A stretch of 64,000 nucleotides of DNA from SZUA-36 sp963774415 (GCA_963774415.1 CAVZEU010000008.1:62001-126000), one strand, 5' to 3'. Counted from the first letter of the stretch, positions 20,064 to 28,152 are shown. The notes: a model not told the origin generated them from the letters alone. Translations and numbers: made by a program.

Positions 20064-21428
20064 ATGAAGATCATCATCGTGGGCGCGGGCATTTCTGGCC
20101 TGGCGACCGCCCAGTCGATCCTTAAGCGCAAAGCCGATGCCGAAGTCGTCGTACTCGAGGCCGACAGCCGCATAGGCGGCAAGGTCTGGACCGAACTCAG
20201 CGAAGACGGCTATCTGTGCGAGGGCGGCGTCAATGGTTTCCTGGACAAAATTCCGCGCACACTGCAGTTGTGCGAGGAGACGGGCGTCGAACCCGTGCGC
20301 GCCAACCTTGCAGCGCAGAAGCGCTATGTTTTCAGCCGCGGAGAATTGCACAAGCTGCCGGAAAAGCCGCAGGAATTCCTGGTCTCGCGCCTGCTGAGCG
20401 TGCCCGGCCGCCTGCGGGTTATCGGCGAACTGTTCGCCGGGCCGACCGTCAAGGACGACGAAACGCTGGCGGAGTTTGGCGTGCGTCGTCTGGGCCGGCA
20501 GGCGTTCGAGCGCCTGATCGACCCGATGGCTTCCGGGGTTTTCGCCGGCGATGCGACCCGGCTCAGCCTGAAAAGCTGCTTTCCGCGCATCAACGAGATC
20601 GAGAGCGAGTACCACAGCCTGATTCGGGGCCTGATCAAGCTGCAGGCAAAGGCACGCCGCGAGGGCAGCCGCAACAAGCCGGGGCCGGGTCCCGGCGGCA
20701 CGCTGACCTCGTTCGAGGGCGGCATGTCGGTATTGACCGAGGCGTTGGCGGCGCAACTGGGCGCGCGCGTCAAGACGGCCACGCCGGTGCAGGCCGTGGA
20801 GCGCCAAGGTAACTACTTCAGCGTCACCCTGGAAGACGGCCGCAAGGAGCAATGCGACCGCCTGGTCCTGGCCGCCCCCGCCCATGCCCAGGCCCGCATG
20901 CTCGAGGGCTACTCGCCGGCGTTGGCGAAATTGCTCACCGAGATACCTTACCCGCCGCTGTCGGTTTGTTGTTTCGGTTACCGCAAGGCAGTCGTGGGCG
21001 AGGTTCTCGACGGCTTCGGTTACCTGGTGCCGTCAAAGGAGAAACGCGCCGTGCTCGGCACCATTATCGACTCCAACGTATTCCCGGGCCGCGCGCCCGA
21101 GGACAGCGTGCTGTTGCGCTCGATGCTCGGCGGTGCGCGCTCGCCAGCCCTGGCGAAATTGCCGGACGAGCGGATCATCGACCGTGTCAGGGGTGACTTG
21201 CGCGACATCCTGGGTCTGAACGCGGAACCCGATTTCATTCGCATCTTCCGGCACCGGCGGGCCATCCCCCAATACGTGGTCGGTCATGCCGCCAGGCTGG
21301 AAGTGATCGACGGAATCCTGCAAAAACACCCTGGACTGGTGCTGACCGGTAATGCATTCAGGGGCGTCAGCCTCAACGATTGCGTGGTCAACGCCGAGAA
21401 AACGGCGCGCTCCCTGCTGGCCGCTTAA
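20064..21428 (+). CDS. hemY: Protoporphyrinogen oxidase, HemY type
   Basis: FAD enzyme that oxidises protoporphyrinogen (or coproporphyrinogen) in haem synthesis. The 454-residue protein starts with the dinucleotide-binding motif IIIVGAGISGLATA, followed by VLEADSRIGGKVWT. It has LIDPMASGVFAGDATRLS near residue 155, SFEGGMSVLTEAL near 215, and the C-terminal FAD motif LTGNAFRGVSLNDCV. These match the oxygen-dependent HemY/PPOX family, also annotated hemG in many databases. Bacterial members vary in substrate, so the exact porphyrinogen used is open. It is divergent from the riboswitch-controlled receptor. Confidence 0.9.
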   Translation: MKIIIVGAGISGLATAQSILKRKADAEVVVLEADSRIGGKVWTELSEDGYLCEGGVNGFLDKIPRTLQLCEETGVEPVRANLAAQKRYVFSRGELHKLPEKPQEFLVSRLLSVPGRLRVIGELFAGPTVKDDETLAEFGVRRLGRQAFERLIDPMASGVFAGDATRLSLKSCFPRINEIESEYHSLIRGLIKLQAKARREGSRNKPGPGPGGTLTSFEGGMSVLTEALAAQLGARVKTATPVQAVERQGNYFSVTLEDGRKEQCDRLVLAAPAHAQARMLEGYSPALAKLLTEIPYPPLSVCCFGYRKAVVGEVLDGFGYLVPSKEKRAVLGTIIDSNVFPGRAPEDSVLLRSMLGGARSPALAKLPDERIIDRVRGDLRDILGLNAEPDFIRIFRHRRAIPQYVVGHAARLEVIDGILQKHPGLVLTGNAFRGVSLNDCVVNAEKTARSLLAA

Positions 21429-21484
21429 GGCCGCACCCGGGGTGAGTGTTAACGGAATTCACCCCTGAATTTCACGTTTTATTA

Positions 21485-21548
21485 AACCAACCGGCGTAAT
21501 ATCGGTCACAGTGTTCGTGGAGTTGGCCGGTTGCGATGCCGGTTGGTT
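21485..21548 (+). promoter_or_regulatory. Long-range inverted repeat between hemY and the exported-protein gene
   Basis: AACCAACCGGC at 21485-21495 is the exact reverse complement of GCCGGTTGGTT at 21538-21548. The second arm is followed by TTCTTTCT. The arms are 42 bp apart, and a partial third copy (GGCCGGTT) sits between them. It could terminate hemY transcripts or form the 5' leader structure of the next gene. Seen directly; the function is a guess. Confidence 0.5.
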
Positions 21549-21583
21549 TTCTTTCTACCTGATAAAAAACAAGGAGTTACAGC

Positions 21584-22426
21584 ATGAATAGATTGCGCTT
21601 CAAGACCGCATTCAGGGCGGCGCTCGTGCTGACGATTTTTGCCAGCGCCAATGCGATGGCCGGTGGGCTGTTCGCGCCGGAGTTCGATGCCGGCAACTTT
21701 AGCACCCCGTTGACCATCGACAACCCGTACTGGCCGATGCAGGCCGGAACCACGTATGTCTACTTCACGCAGACCGGGGATGGCTGCGAGTGGGACGAGG
21801 TCGATGTCACCGACCAGAGCAGGAGCATCGACGGTATCGACGCCAGAATCTCCGTGGACCGGGTCTGGCTGGACGAGTCCGAGGACTGCGCTGACCAGCT
21901 GGACAACTATCCCAACGGCTTTCCTTATGGAGATCTGACCGAATCGACCCAGGACTATTTCGCCCAGGACGATGACAAAAACATCTGGTACATGGGCGAG
22001 CACACGGTCGACACCACCGTCGATAAGGAGGAATGCGAGAGCTGGGTCGATACGGGTAACGACCCGATCTTCCCGGGCCTGTCGGGTTGCCTGGACGGTT
22101 CCTTCATCGCCGGTGAGAACGACGCGCAGCCCGGCATCGTCATGATGTCCAATCCTTCGCACGGGGATTTCTACCAGCAGGAATTCGACGAGGACAACGC
22201 CGAGGACTGGGGCAAGGTGCTCAATTTCGTCCCGGCCGGGGATTATGCCGGGGATTACGTGGGTTGCCTCGAGACCAAGGAGTGGAGTCCGCTGGAGCAC
22301 GGCGCGATCGAGCACAAGTACTACTGCCCGGGCGCCGACAGCGGGCTTGGCGCGCTGGTGCAGGTGGAAGCCGTTTCCGGCGGCCCGACCGAATGGTCCG
22401 AACTGATCGACGTGATTCACAACTGA
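21584..22426 (+). CDS. Exported acidic protein of unknown function
   Basis: I do not recognise a named family with certainty. The 280-residue protein has a clear signal peptide ending near ANAMAGG (residue 27), so it is exported. The mature part is strongly acidic and begins with IDNPYWPMQAGTTYVYF, a pattern seen at the start of many uncharacterised secreted proteins (NPY-P--PGTTYVY). It contains at least six Cys residues after the signal, several next to Asp/Glu-rich stretches (GDGCEWDEVDVT, VDKEECESW), suggesting disulfides or metal binding. The end of the gene is marked by a strong intrinsic terminator. Acidic composition fits a secreted protein of a salt-adapted organism. Confidence 0.85.
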   Translation: MNRLRFKTAFRAALVLTIFASANAMAGGLFAPEFDAGNFSTPLTIDNPYWPMQAGTTYVYFTQTGDGCEWDEVDVTDQSRSIDGIDARISVDRVWLDESEDCADQLDNYPNGFPYGDLTESTQDYFAQDDDKNIWYMGEHTVDTTVDKEECESWVDTGNDPIFPGLSGCLDGSFIAGENDAQPGIVMMSNPSHGDFYQQEFDEDNAEDWGKVLNFVPAGDYAGDYVGCLETKEWSPLEHGAIEHKYYCPGADSGLGALVQVEAVSGGPTEWSELIDVIHN

Positions 22427-22454
22427 TTGTCGCCACCAACCCGTGGGTTGAAGG

Positions 22455-22485
22455 AAACCCCGCCGATCGGCGGGGTTTCTTTTAT
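22455..22485 (+). terminator. Intrinsic terminator after the exported-protein gene
   Basis: A perfect palindromic stem AAACCCCGCC-GAT-CGGCGGGGTTT (22455-22478) is followed by CTTTTAT. It lies about 28 bp after the stop codon at 22426 and is the clearest intrinsic terminator in the window. Confidence 0.92.
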
Positions 22486-22496
22486 CTGGTGACGAG

Positions 22497-22964
22497 CCCT
22501 GTAGGGCGCAGCGGGGGAACCGCAGGTTCAAGTCCGCATGCGGCTTCTATTGATGACAAGCGATCATCAGACTTTCAGAAAATGGTGGGCCCTGTAGGGC
22601 GAAGCCGAGCCAGACCAAGCACTGCTTGGTCCGGCTGAGCGCCGTAGCCGCGGACGGCGGAGGCAGGACCGGCAAGCGGAGGCAGGACGCCGGGAGCGCA
22701 GCCGGGGAACCGTAGGTTCAAGTCCACACGCGGCCCGTAACGATGAGCGGTGAATAATCAGAGCTTTAAAAAATGGTGGGCCCTGTAGGGCGAAGCCGAG
22801 CCAGACCAAGCACTGCTTGGTCCGGCTGAGCGCCGTAGCCGCGGACGGCGGAGGCAGGACCGGCAAGCGGAGGCAGGAGGCCGGGAGCGCAGCCGGGGAA
22901 CCGCAGGTTCAAGTCCACACGCGGCCCGTAACGATGAGCGGTGAATAATCAGAGCTTTAAAAAA
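22497..22964 (-). repeat. 191-bp tandem repeats carrying the tRNA 3' end (rtT-like array)
   Basis: Two complete 191-bp units (22583-22773 and 22774-22964) follow the tRNA gene in its direction of transcription, plus a shortened, diverged unit at about 22497-22582. Read on the minus strand each unit ends with CCTACAGGGCCCACCA, the last 16 nt of the tRNA including CCA, and the two full copies are nearly identical. Each full unit also holds a long palindrome, GACCAAGCA-C-TGCTTGGTC (22613-22631 and the matching site in unit two), and a 15-nt stretch complementary to the tRNA T arm. The layout recalls the 178-bp rtT repeats behind E. coli tyrT. Confidence 0.92.
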
Positions 22965-23041
22965 TGGTGGGCCCTGTAGGACTTGAACCTACGACCAATC
23001 GATTATGAGTCGACTGCTCTAACCAGCTGAGCTAAGGGCCC
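22965..23041 (-). tRNA. tRNA with CAT anticodon, probably tRNA-Ile2 (lysidine type)
   Basis: The minus strand folds as a complete 77-nt tRNA including encoded CCA: acceptor GGGCCCT / AGGGCCC, D arm AGCTCAGCTGGTTAGAGC, anticodon loop CTCATAA with CAT at 23005-23007, T arm GTAGGTTCAAGTCCTAC. Three tRNAs have a CAT anticodon. The sequence resembles E. coli ileX (TTAGCTCAG, GCGACTCATAATCG, TTGGTCG, GGTTCAAGTCC) more than elongator or initiator Met, so an isoleucine tRNA needing lysidine by TilS is favoured. The tRNA call is secure, the isotype less so. Confidence 0.93.
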
Positions 23042-23095
23042 GTTCGGTGCGGGGCTGCAATTGTACTTGGCGCGGCAACCGTAGCAAAGTGCCGG

Positions 23096-23356
23096 CTATT
23101 CGTCTTTCTGGGCGAATTGGGCCTTCTTGCGTTCCTGGATGAATTCGAGGTTGCGCCGGTACATCATCACCACCTTGTCGACCCCGGAGGGTTCCAGCCC
23201 ACCGCGGTTGCCGGCGGCGACAAAGGTGGCGTAGATGCCGGAAGCCGCCATCAGGGCCGCGGATACCAGTTGCGGGTCGTTGCCCTCGTCCTTGAGCTGG
23301 TTGGCCAGCTCGATGAATTTCTCCGTGCATTGGTTGTGCTTGTCCTTTTCGCTCAT
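23096..23356 (-). CDS. DUF3144 domain-containing protein
   Basis: Small soluble protein of 86 residues matching the DUF3144 family, whose function is unknown. The conserved part includes FIELANQLKDEGND near residue 14 and AALMAASGIYATFVAAGNRGGL in the middle, with a final basic segment MMYRRNLEFIQERKKAQ. No signal or membrane segment. It stands alone just upstream of the tRNA gene on the same strand. Confidence 0.85.
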   Translation of the reverse strand: MSEKDKHNQCTEKFIELANQLKDEGNDPQLVSAALMAASGIYATFVAAGNRGGLEPSGVDKVVMMYRRNLEFIQERKKAQFAQKDE

Positions 23357-23430
23357 CGGCGGGCGCTCTCCGGTCTGGTCAAAAATCCATTATAAAGGTT
23401 GCCGAGAGGGCAGGGCCAGAACGAAGCCGC

Positions 23431-23905
23431 CACGGCTCGCAGCTCCCCGTCCGTTGGCCGGCATGGTTCCGCGCCGCCGGGCAGCCGCGTTCGGGACATG
23501 CTCACGCCATCCATGGGCGCGCGGCATCCGTTCCCGACGGATGCACGGTCCCGGCCGCGGCTATCCGGCAGCGCTTTACCGGCCGACGGCAAGAAAGCGC
23601 TTCCAGAAGAAATTGTGATCTTTGCGGCCGCGGTGAGCCCGCTCGCCGCCACGGCTCGCAGCTCCCCGTCCGTTGGCCGCCATGGTTCCGCGCCGCCGGG
23701 CAGCCGCGTTCGGGACATGCTCACGCCGTCCATGGGCGCGCGGCATCCGTTCCCGACGGATGCACGGTCCCGGCCGCGGCTATCCGGCGGCGCCCTACCG
23801 GCCGACGGCAAGAAAGCGCTTCCAGAAGAAATTGTGATCTTTGCGGCCGCGGTGAGCCCGCTCGCCGCCACGGCTCGCAGCCCCGCCCGCTGGCCGCCAT
23901 GATCC
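23431..23905. repeat. 219-bp tandem repeats sharing a hairpin core with the 7.6-kb block
   Basis: The gene-free stretch between the DUF3144 gene and the carboxypeptidase gene is a tandem repeat: CACGGCTCGC recurs at 23431, 23650 and 23869, exactly 219 bp apart. Two full units are almost identical, the third is a fragment. Each full unit contains GCATCCG-N7-CGGATGC (23524-23544 and 23743-23763) inside a core of about 75-85 bp that is clearly the same as in the 110-bp repeats at 7591-7905. The rest of the unit (ending in GAAATTGTGATCTTTGCGGCC) is specific to this locus. Confidence 0.93.
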
Positions 23906-23945
23906 CGCACCGCCGGGTGGCCGTGTGCGGTGGCGGCTATTTCAG

Positions 23946-26513
23946 CTACTCGCAGTTGAGCGTATCGATGCGGGTCAGGCGCTCGAGGTTGAGCACGCCG
24001 GAACCGAAACCGGGTTCGGTGCTGGAGTAGGTGGCCGTACCGCCGTTGCAGTCGAGATCGAGTTCGAGACTGCCCCAGGGCGTGAATGTAACCGTGAGCG
24101 GGTCGAAATCCGGGCCGAAGATACCGCCGCTCGAGGTTTTTATATTATCGAAGACCAGCTTGCCGTCGCGAATTTCGCCGAGCCCGAAGAACCAGCGGCG
24201 CTGACCCTCGGGGTCGTAGCTGAACCAGTACACGACCGCCTGGCCGTTTGCCAGCACCTCGACGTTGTAACCCTCGCCGTCGTGGGCGGGGTCATACCAG
24301 GAACCGCTGAGGCGCCCTTCCGGGAGTTCTGGCGGCAGGGGCGGCTGGCCGCAGTCGAGACCCATCAGCGCGGTCAGCCTGCTCAGTTGCATGCGCCCGT
24401 GCTGCGGGCCGATGTGGTAACTCATGGTTCCCGTGTCACAGCCCGAGAAGACGAAGCTGGCGTAACCCACGCGTTCCCGCCTTATTTTTTCCGGGTCGAA
24501 GCCGGGGCCGAACTCGCCGCCCGATACGCGGTAGAGAGCGGTGAATTCGATCCGGTTGCCCCTGACATCGCCGCTGCCGACATACCAATCCTGCCGGCCC
24601 GCGCCGTCGTAGGTGAACCAGTAAATCACGGCCGCATTGGCGGGCAGCATCTCCAGCAGAAAGCCCTCACCGTCGTGATCCGGATCGAACCAGGCCGAAC
24701 TGATACCCGGTTCCAGCAGAAACGGTGGCGGCTGCGGCTGGTCGCTGACTTGCAGCGAAATGCTGCTGTCGTACCCGCCGGTATCGGAAGACTGACCGCT
24801 GCTGTCTTCGTAGTGCAGCCAGGCGCCGCCTCGCCAATCGGCCACGGTGGCCGGCAGGGCGTCGGTTTGCATACCGGTCATGTCCGTCGTGCGCAGCCTC
24901 AGCGCCGCGTTCACGGTGCCGGTGATGAGACCCGCGTTGTGTTCATTGGCGGGCAGGCTGAGCCTGACCCTGAAGGCGTCGTCGCGGTAGTCCATGTAAC
25001 CTGCCGGCGCGTTACCCGGTGCGTCGAGCCAGGTCACCTGCCCCATGTCCGTGGTCAGGAAATCGCCGCCCAGGGGCAGGTCGAGGCTGACATCGAGCGT
25101 GTTGTCGGACTGCCCTGGAAACGGCACCACCGCGCCGTTTTCGCGCCAGCGCATCGGCTTGTTGAAGGCCAGCCAGACATCATAGCTGTGGCCGGTTTCG
25201 AGCGGACGCAGTTGCTGGCTGAACAGCGTGCGGTTTTCGTCGTCGGCCGCGTCCCAACCGGCCTCGAACACCAGTGCTCCGGTGGCGTTGTCGATGACCC
25301 GCACCGATCGCAACGCCGGCGGTCCCGCCTGGCGGTAATAGATCGCGGCAAACGATTGCGCCATCTGCTCCCTGACCCGCCGGATCTGCGCGTCCGGCAG
25401 GATAAAGCCATCGTGCCCGTTCTCGCCGACACCGCCGTAGTCCACGCCGCCATTCCTTGGCTCGGTCTCCAGTGTCCACGACGGGACCTGGTAGAAGTTC
25501 GTAAAGTACTCGTCGGTCGTGCCGATGCCGCTGTTGAGCGGTGCCGAGAAACGGTTGGCAAAGGTATAGAACTTGTGCGCGGGGAAGGCGGCCTGGTGGC
25601 TGCTGAAGGTCTGCAGCACCAACTCGGTTTGCCGGGCCAGGCGGCTGTTGCCGTTGCGCACCCAGAAGTGCTTCTGACTGAAGGAATGGACATCGGTATA
25701 GAGGCGCAAACGCTCCGCTGGCCCCAGCGCCGCCGCATCGTCGAGGGCGTGTACTTCGCTCTCCGATTGCGGGGCGCTGCCGTGATATACCAGCGAGGCC
25801 GGGTTGGATGACGACTGCAACGTGCTGCGGGCCCAGTAAGGCTGGTTGTTGCGGTTCAGGTCGACGCCGTTGAGCAGGTCAAAAGTGGTGTAAAGATCCT
25901 CGTCCGCGCCGCGCATGTTCTTGCGCCGCATACGCCCGTCGCGGGGCGCGCCCTGCGGGTCGTCGGGATCGACGCCAAGGTAGTCGAGCGCCGGGGTGCG
26001 CTGCGTTTGCAGGAAGCCGTCGATGTTCAGCACCGGCACCACGATCACGTTGACGTTGTCGCGCAGGTAATCGTACAGACCATGGTCGCTGGCGTGCGTG
26101 GCGAGCAGTTCGAGAATGCCCGTCACGATTTCCGGTGTCTGCCACTCACGTGCGTGGATGCCACCGTTGGTCAGCATTGCCGGTTCCGGCAGGCCTTCCG
26201 TCGTAAGCAGGTCGTCGTCCCCGAGCCGGTAGGCCCAGATGGTGCGGCCGGCATAAGTGAGGCCGACGGTCTGCGGATGGACCCACGGGGTGGTGACCGC
26301 CAGGTCCTGGTTCCGCATGTGCAGCCCGGCGTAGGTGCGGAAGCCGTCAAAAGGCAACGGTGTATCCACCGGTATCGGCACCGGGTAGCCGAGGGCGATA
26401 TTGGCAAAGTCGTTGTTTGTATGGCTTTCCACCCACTCGCTCAATATCTGCGCGTGGGCGAACGTTGCGATCAGCAGCGGCAGCAGGGCGGTTAGCCGGG
26501 TCACAAGCCTCAC
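23946..26513 (-). CDS. Secreted M14 family zinc carboxypeptidase
   Basis: An 855-residue exported metallopeptidase. After a signal peptide (LLPLLIATFAHAQ) comes the M14 catalytic domain, with zinc ligands His120 and Glu123 in GGIHAREW, His276 in DVHSFSQKH, substrate-binding NR in VDLNRNNQPYW, and the catalytic Glu at about residue 349 in PSWTLETEP. A beta-rich middle part follows. The C-terminal ~240 residues are two related modules, starting SAWFDPDHDGEGF and GSWYDPAHDGEGY, each with a Y/W-F-x-Y-D and a GxFGPxFDP motif. Such modules often bind surfaces or sugars. Start overlaps the stop of the upstream helical-repeat gene (ATGA), so expression is coupled. Confidence 0.92.
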   Translation of the reverse strand: MRLVTRLTALLPLLIATFAHAQILSEWVESHTNNDFANIALGYPVPIPVDTPLPFDGFRTYAGLHMRNQDLAVTTPWVHPQTVGLTYAGRTIWAYRLGDDDLLTTEGLPEPAMLTNGGIHAREWQTPEIVTGILELLATHASDHGLYDYLRDNVNVIVVPVLNIDGFLQTQRTPALDYLGVDPDDPQGAPRDGRMRRKNMRGADEDLYTTFDLLNGVDLNRNNQPYWARSTLQSSSNPASLVYHGSAPQSESEVHALDDAAALGPAERLRLYTDVHSFSQKHFWVRNGNSRLARQTELVLQTFSSHQAAFPAHKFYTFANRFSAPLNSGIGTTDEYFTNFYQVPSWTLETEPRNGGVDYGGVGENGHDGFILPDAQIRRVREQMAQSFAAIYYRQAGPPALRSVRVIDNATGALVFEAGWDAADDENRTLFSQQLRPLETGHSYDVWLAFNKPMRWRENGAVVPFPGQSDNTLDVSLDLPLGGDFLTTDMGQVTWLDAPGNAPAGYMDYRDDAFRVRLSLPANEHNAGLITGTVNAALRLRTTDMTGMQTDALPATVADWRGGAWLHYEDSSGQSSDTGGYDSSISLQVSDQPQPPPFLLEPGISSAWFDPDHDGEGFLLEMLPANAAVIYWFTYDGAGRQDWYVGSGDVRGNRIEFTALYRVSGGEFGPGFDPEKIRRERVGYASFVFSGCDTGTMSYHIGPQHGRMQLSRLTALMGLDCGQPPLPPELPEGRLSGSWYDPAHDGEGYNVEVLANGQAVVYWFSYDPEGQRRWFFGLGEIRDGKLVFDNIKTSSGGIFGPDFDPLTVTFTPWGSLELDLDCNGGTATYSSTEPGFGSGVLNLERLTRIDTLNCE

Positions 26514-27571
26514 CGCGGTGTCTCCGTGGCGATGGTGTTACGGTTGACGTCGAGCGCCAGCCGGGCCCGTACGGCCGCCGCTGATTCGCCCGCCGCCAAA
26601 TTTTGCAGTGCCCGGATGGTCGCGGCATCCGGCGCCTGCGCCAGGGCCAGCGCCGCGGCCTCCCCGAGGACCGGGTCGGCCAGGTGGTCCAGCAACAGTC
26701 GTTGCGCCGCGGTCTCGTGCCTGAGTGCGGGCCACCACGCGGCGATCGCCAGTGCGGCGTTGCCGCTTGGCGCTTGTTCGATGGCCAGGCGCAGCAGGGA
26801 AGTGAGTTCTTCGACCGGAAGGCCGTTTGCGGCCCGGCGCAAGGCCTTTGCGAGTCCGGCGCCGCGGCCGTCGATCAGCAGTTGCCTGAGCGCCTCGCCA
26901 TCGGCATCGATCGCGAGCGTCGCACCGAGCAGTGGCGTTAATTCAGGCGCATTGGCGAGCCGCTTCTGCGCTGTCTGCCGCACTGCGTCGAGCACCGCCG
27001 GGTCGGCTTGTCCGAGTGCCTCCAGGTAGCCGGAGCGCTGCGCAGTGGCGTTGCTGGACAGGTACCGGTCGACCATGGCCGCGGGATCATTCTGCAGCAG
27101 TTCCGCGGCCTCGTCCGCAGCCTCACGCCTGAGCCAGGTGTTCTCCACGCCGGCGGCCGCCGCGGAAATGTTGTACAGGGGCACCGAGGCCCCGGCGTAG
27201 TCTTCGTGCGGTACCAGGGTGCGGGCCTGGTAGGACCGCAGGTGTTTCAGTACCGCTGCCGCGACGTCTGCGCGCGGCAACTGCGCCAGCTGGCGCGTGT
27301 AGCGGTATAGCGCTGCTTCGCGCGCGGGCACGGGCCAGTCGCTGCGGCTTTCCAGCGCAGCCAGCTTTTGCAGTACGGCTGCACCGTTACCCGGGAGCGT
27401 GTCGCGAAAAATGTCCTCGGCCGCGGCCGCGGTGTCCACGGATTGCGCCGCCGCCAGCGCTTCCGCCCGCCGCCAGTTTTCGGCCGAGGCGCCAGGCGCA
27501 GCCGCCGCTATCGAGGACAGCAGGCCGAGCAGCAGCGCCATCCCGGCCGCGGCGCGGCGGCGCGGCGTCAT
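26510..27571 (-). CDS. Exported alpha-helical (HEAT-like) repeat protein
   Basis: I do not recognise a named family. The 353-residue protein has a signal peptide (GMALLLGLLSSIAAAAPG) and a mature part that is almost wholly alpha-helical, Ala/Leu-rich, with repeated pairs of helices such as RREAADEAAELL and LLLDHLADPVLGEAAALAL, the look of HEAT or similar solenoid repeats. No catalytic motif is visible. Its start overlaps the rhodanese stop, and its stop overlaps the carboxypeptidase start, so it is the middle of a three-gene coupled unit and may be a binding partner of the peptidase in the periplasm. Confidence 0.85.
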   Translation of the reverse strand: MTPRRRAAAGMALLLGLLSSIAAAAPGASAENWRRAEALAAAQSVDTAAAAEDIFRDTLPGNGAAVLQKLAALESRSDWPVPAREAALYRYTRQLAQLPRADVAAAVLKHLRSYQARTLVPHEDYAGASVPLYNISAAAAGVENTWLRREAADEAAELLQNDPAAMVDRYLSSNATAQRSGYLEALGQADPAVLDAVRQTAQKRLANAPELTPLLGATLAIDADGEALRQLLIDGRGAGLAKALRRAANGLPVEELTSLLRLAIEQAPSGNAALAIAAWWPALRHETAAQRLLLDHLADPVLGEAAALALAQAPDAATIRALQNLAAGESAAAVRARLALDVNRNTIATETPR

Positions 27572-27954
27572 GGTTTGGTTTCTTTCAACGCCTCGTAGCC
27601 GCTGGCGTTAAAGACATTGGTGTAACCCGCTTGTTCCAGCGCGTCCTTGGCGATCCCGGCGCGGTGGCCGCTGCGGCAGTAGACCACCACCTGGCGCTGT
27701 TTATCCGCGCCGATGGCCGATTCCAGTGCGTCGGTCTGCTGGTAGGGAATGTTGATCGCGCCGTCGATGTGGCCGTCGGCAAACTCCTCGGCTGTGCGCA
27801 CGTCGATCAGAAGGGCGCCGTTGTCGATCAGCGGCCAGGCCTTCGCCGCCACCGCCGGGTCGCCGCCGCCGGCCAGGACCGCTTCGGCAAAGCAGAAGGC
27901 CAGCAGGGCCAGGACGGTACAAAGAAAGGTATTGCGGTGATGTCGGTGATGCAT
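27568..27954 (-). CDS. Exported single-domain rhodanese (PspE-like)
   Basis: A 128-residue protein with a signal peptide (FLCTVLALLAFCFAEAVLAGG) and one rhodanese domain. The active-site loop CRSGHRAG puts the catalytic Cys at residue 93; LIDVRTAEEFADGHIDGAINIP is the CH2A-like motif. PspE-type periplasmic rhodaneses transfer sulfane sulfur from thiosulfate to acceptors. It is the first gene of the operon with the helical-repeat protein and the M14 peptidase, sharing an ATGA overlap with the former. Why a sulfurtransferase should travel with a peptidase is not obvious. Confidence 0.92.
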   Translation of the reverse strand: MHHRHHRNTFLCTVLALLAFCFAEAVLAGGGDPAVAAKAWPLIDNGALLIDVRTAEEFADGHIDGAINIPYQQTDALESAIGADKQRQVVVYCRSGHRAGIAKDALEQAGYTNVFNASGYEALKETKP

Positions 27955-28152
27955 GTCGGATCCTCCTGCGAGCGGGTTATGAATTACATGGTTGATAATT
28001 TAGTCACATGCGCGAGGAAGAAATTCCTTTAGCCGCGATATCCGCGGTATTACACGGTCAGGGCCGGTATAAAATCCATCTCGAAGATGTTAAACCGAAA
28101 ACCTGGCGGCGGCGCTTCGATTCATCCGGCTTAGCGGCATGTCCGTCGCGTT

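Noticed and set aside
23925..25811. A 628-codon frame on the plus strand opposite the M14 peptidase
   Set aside because: Antisense to a catalytic domain with all M14 motifs; no domain recognised in the translation.
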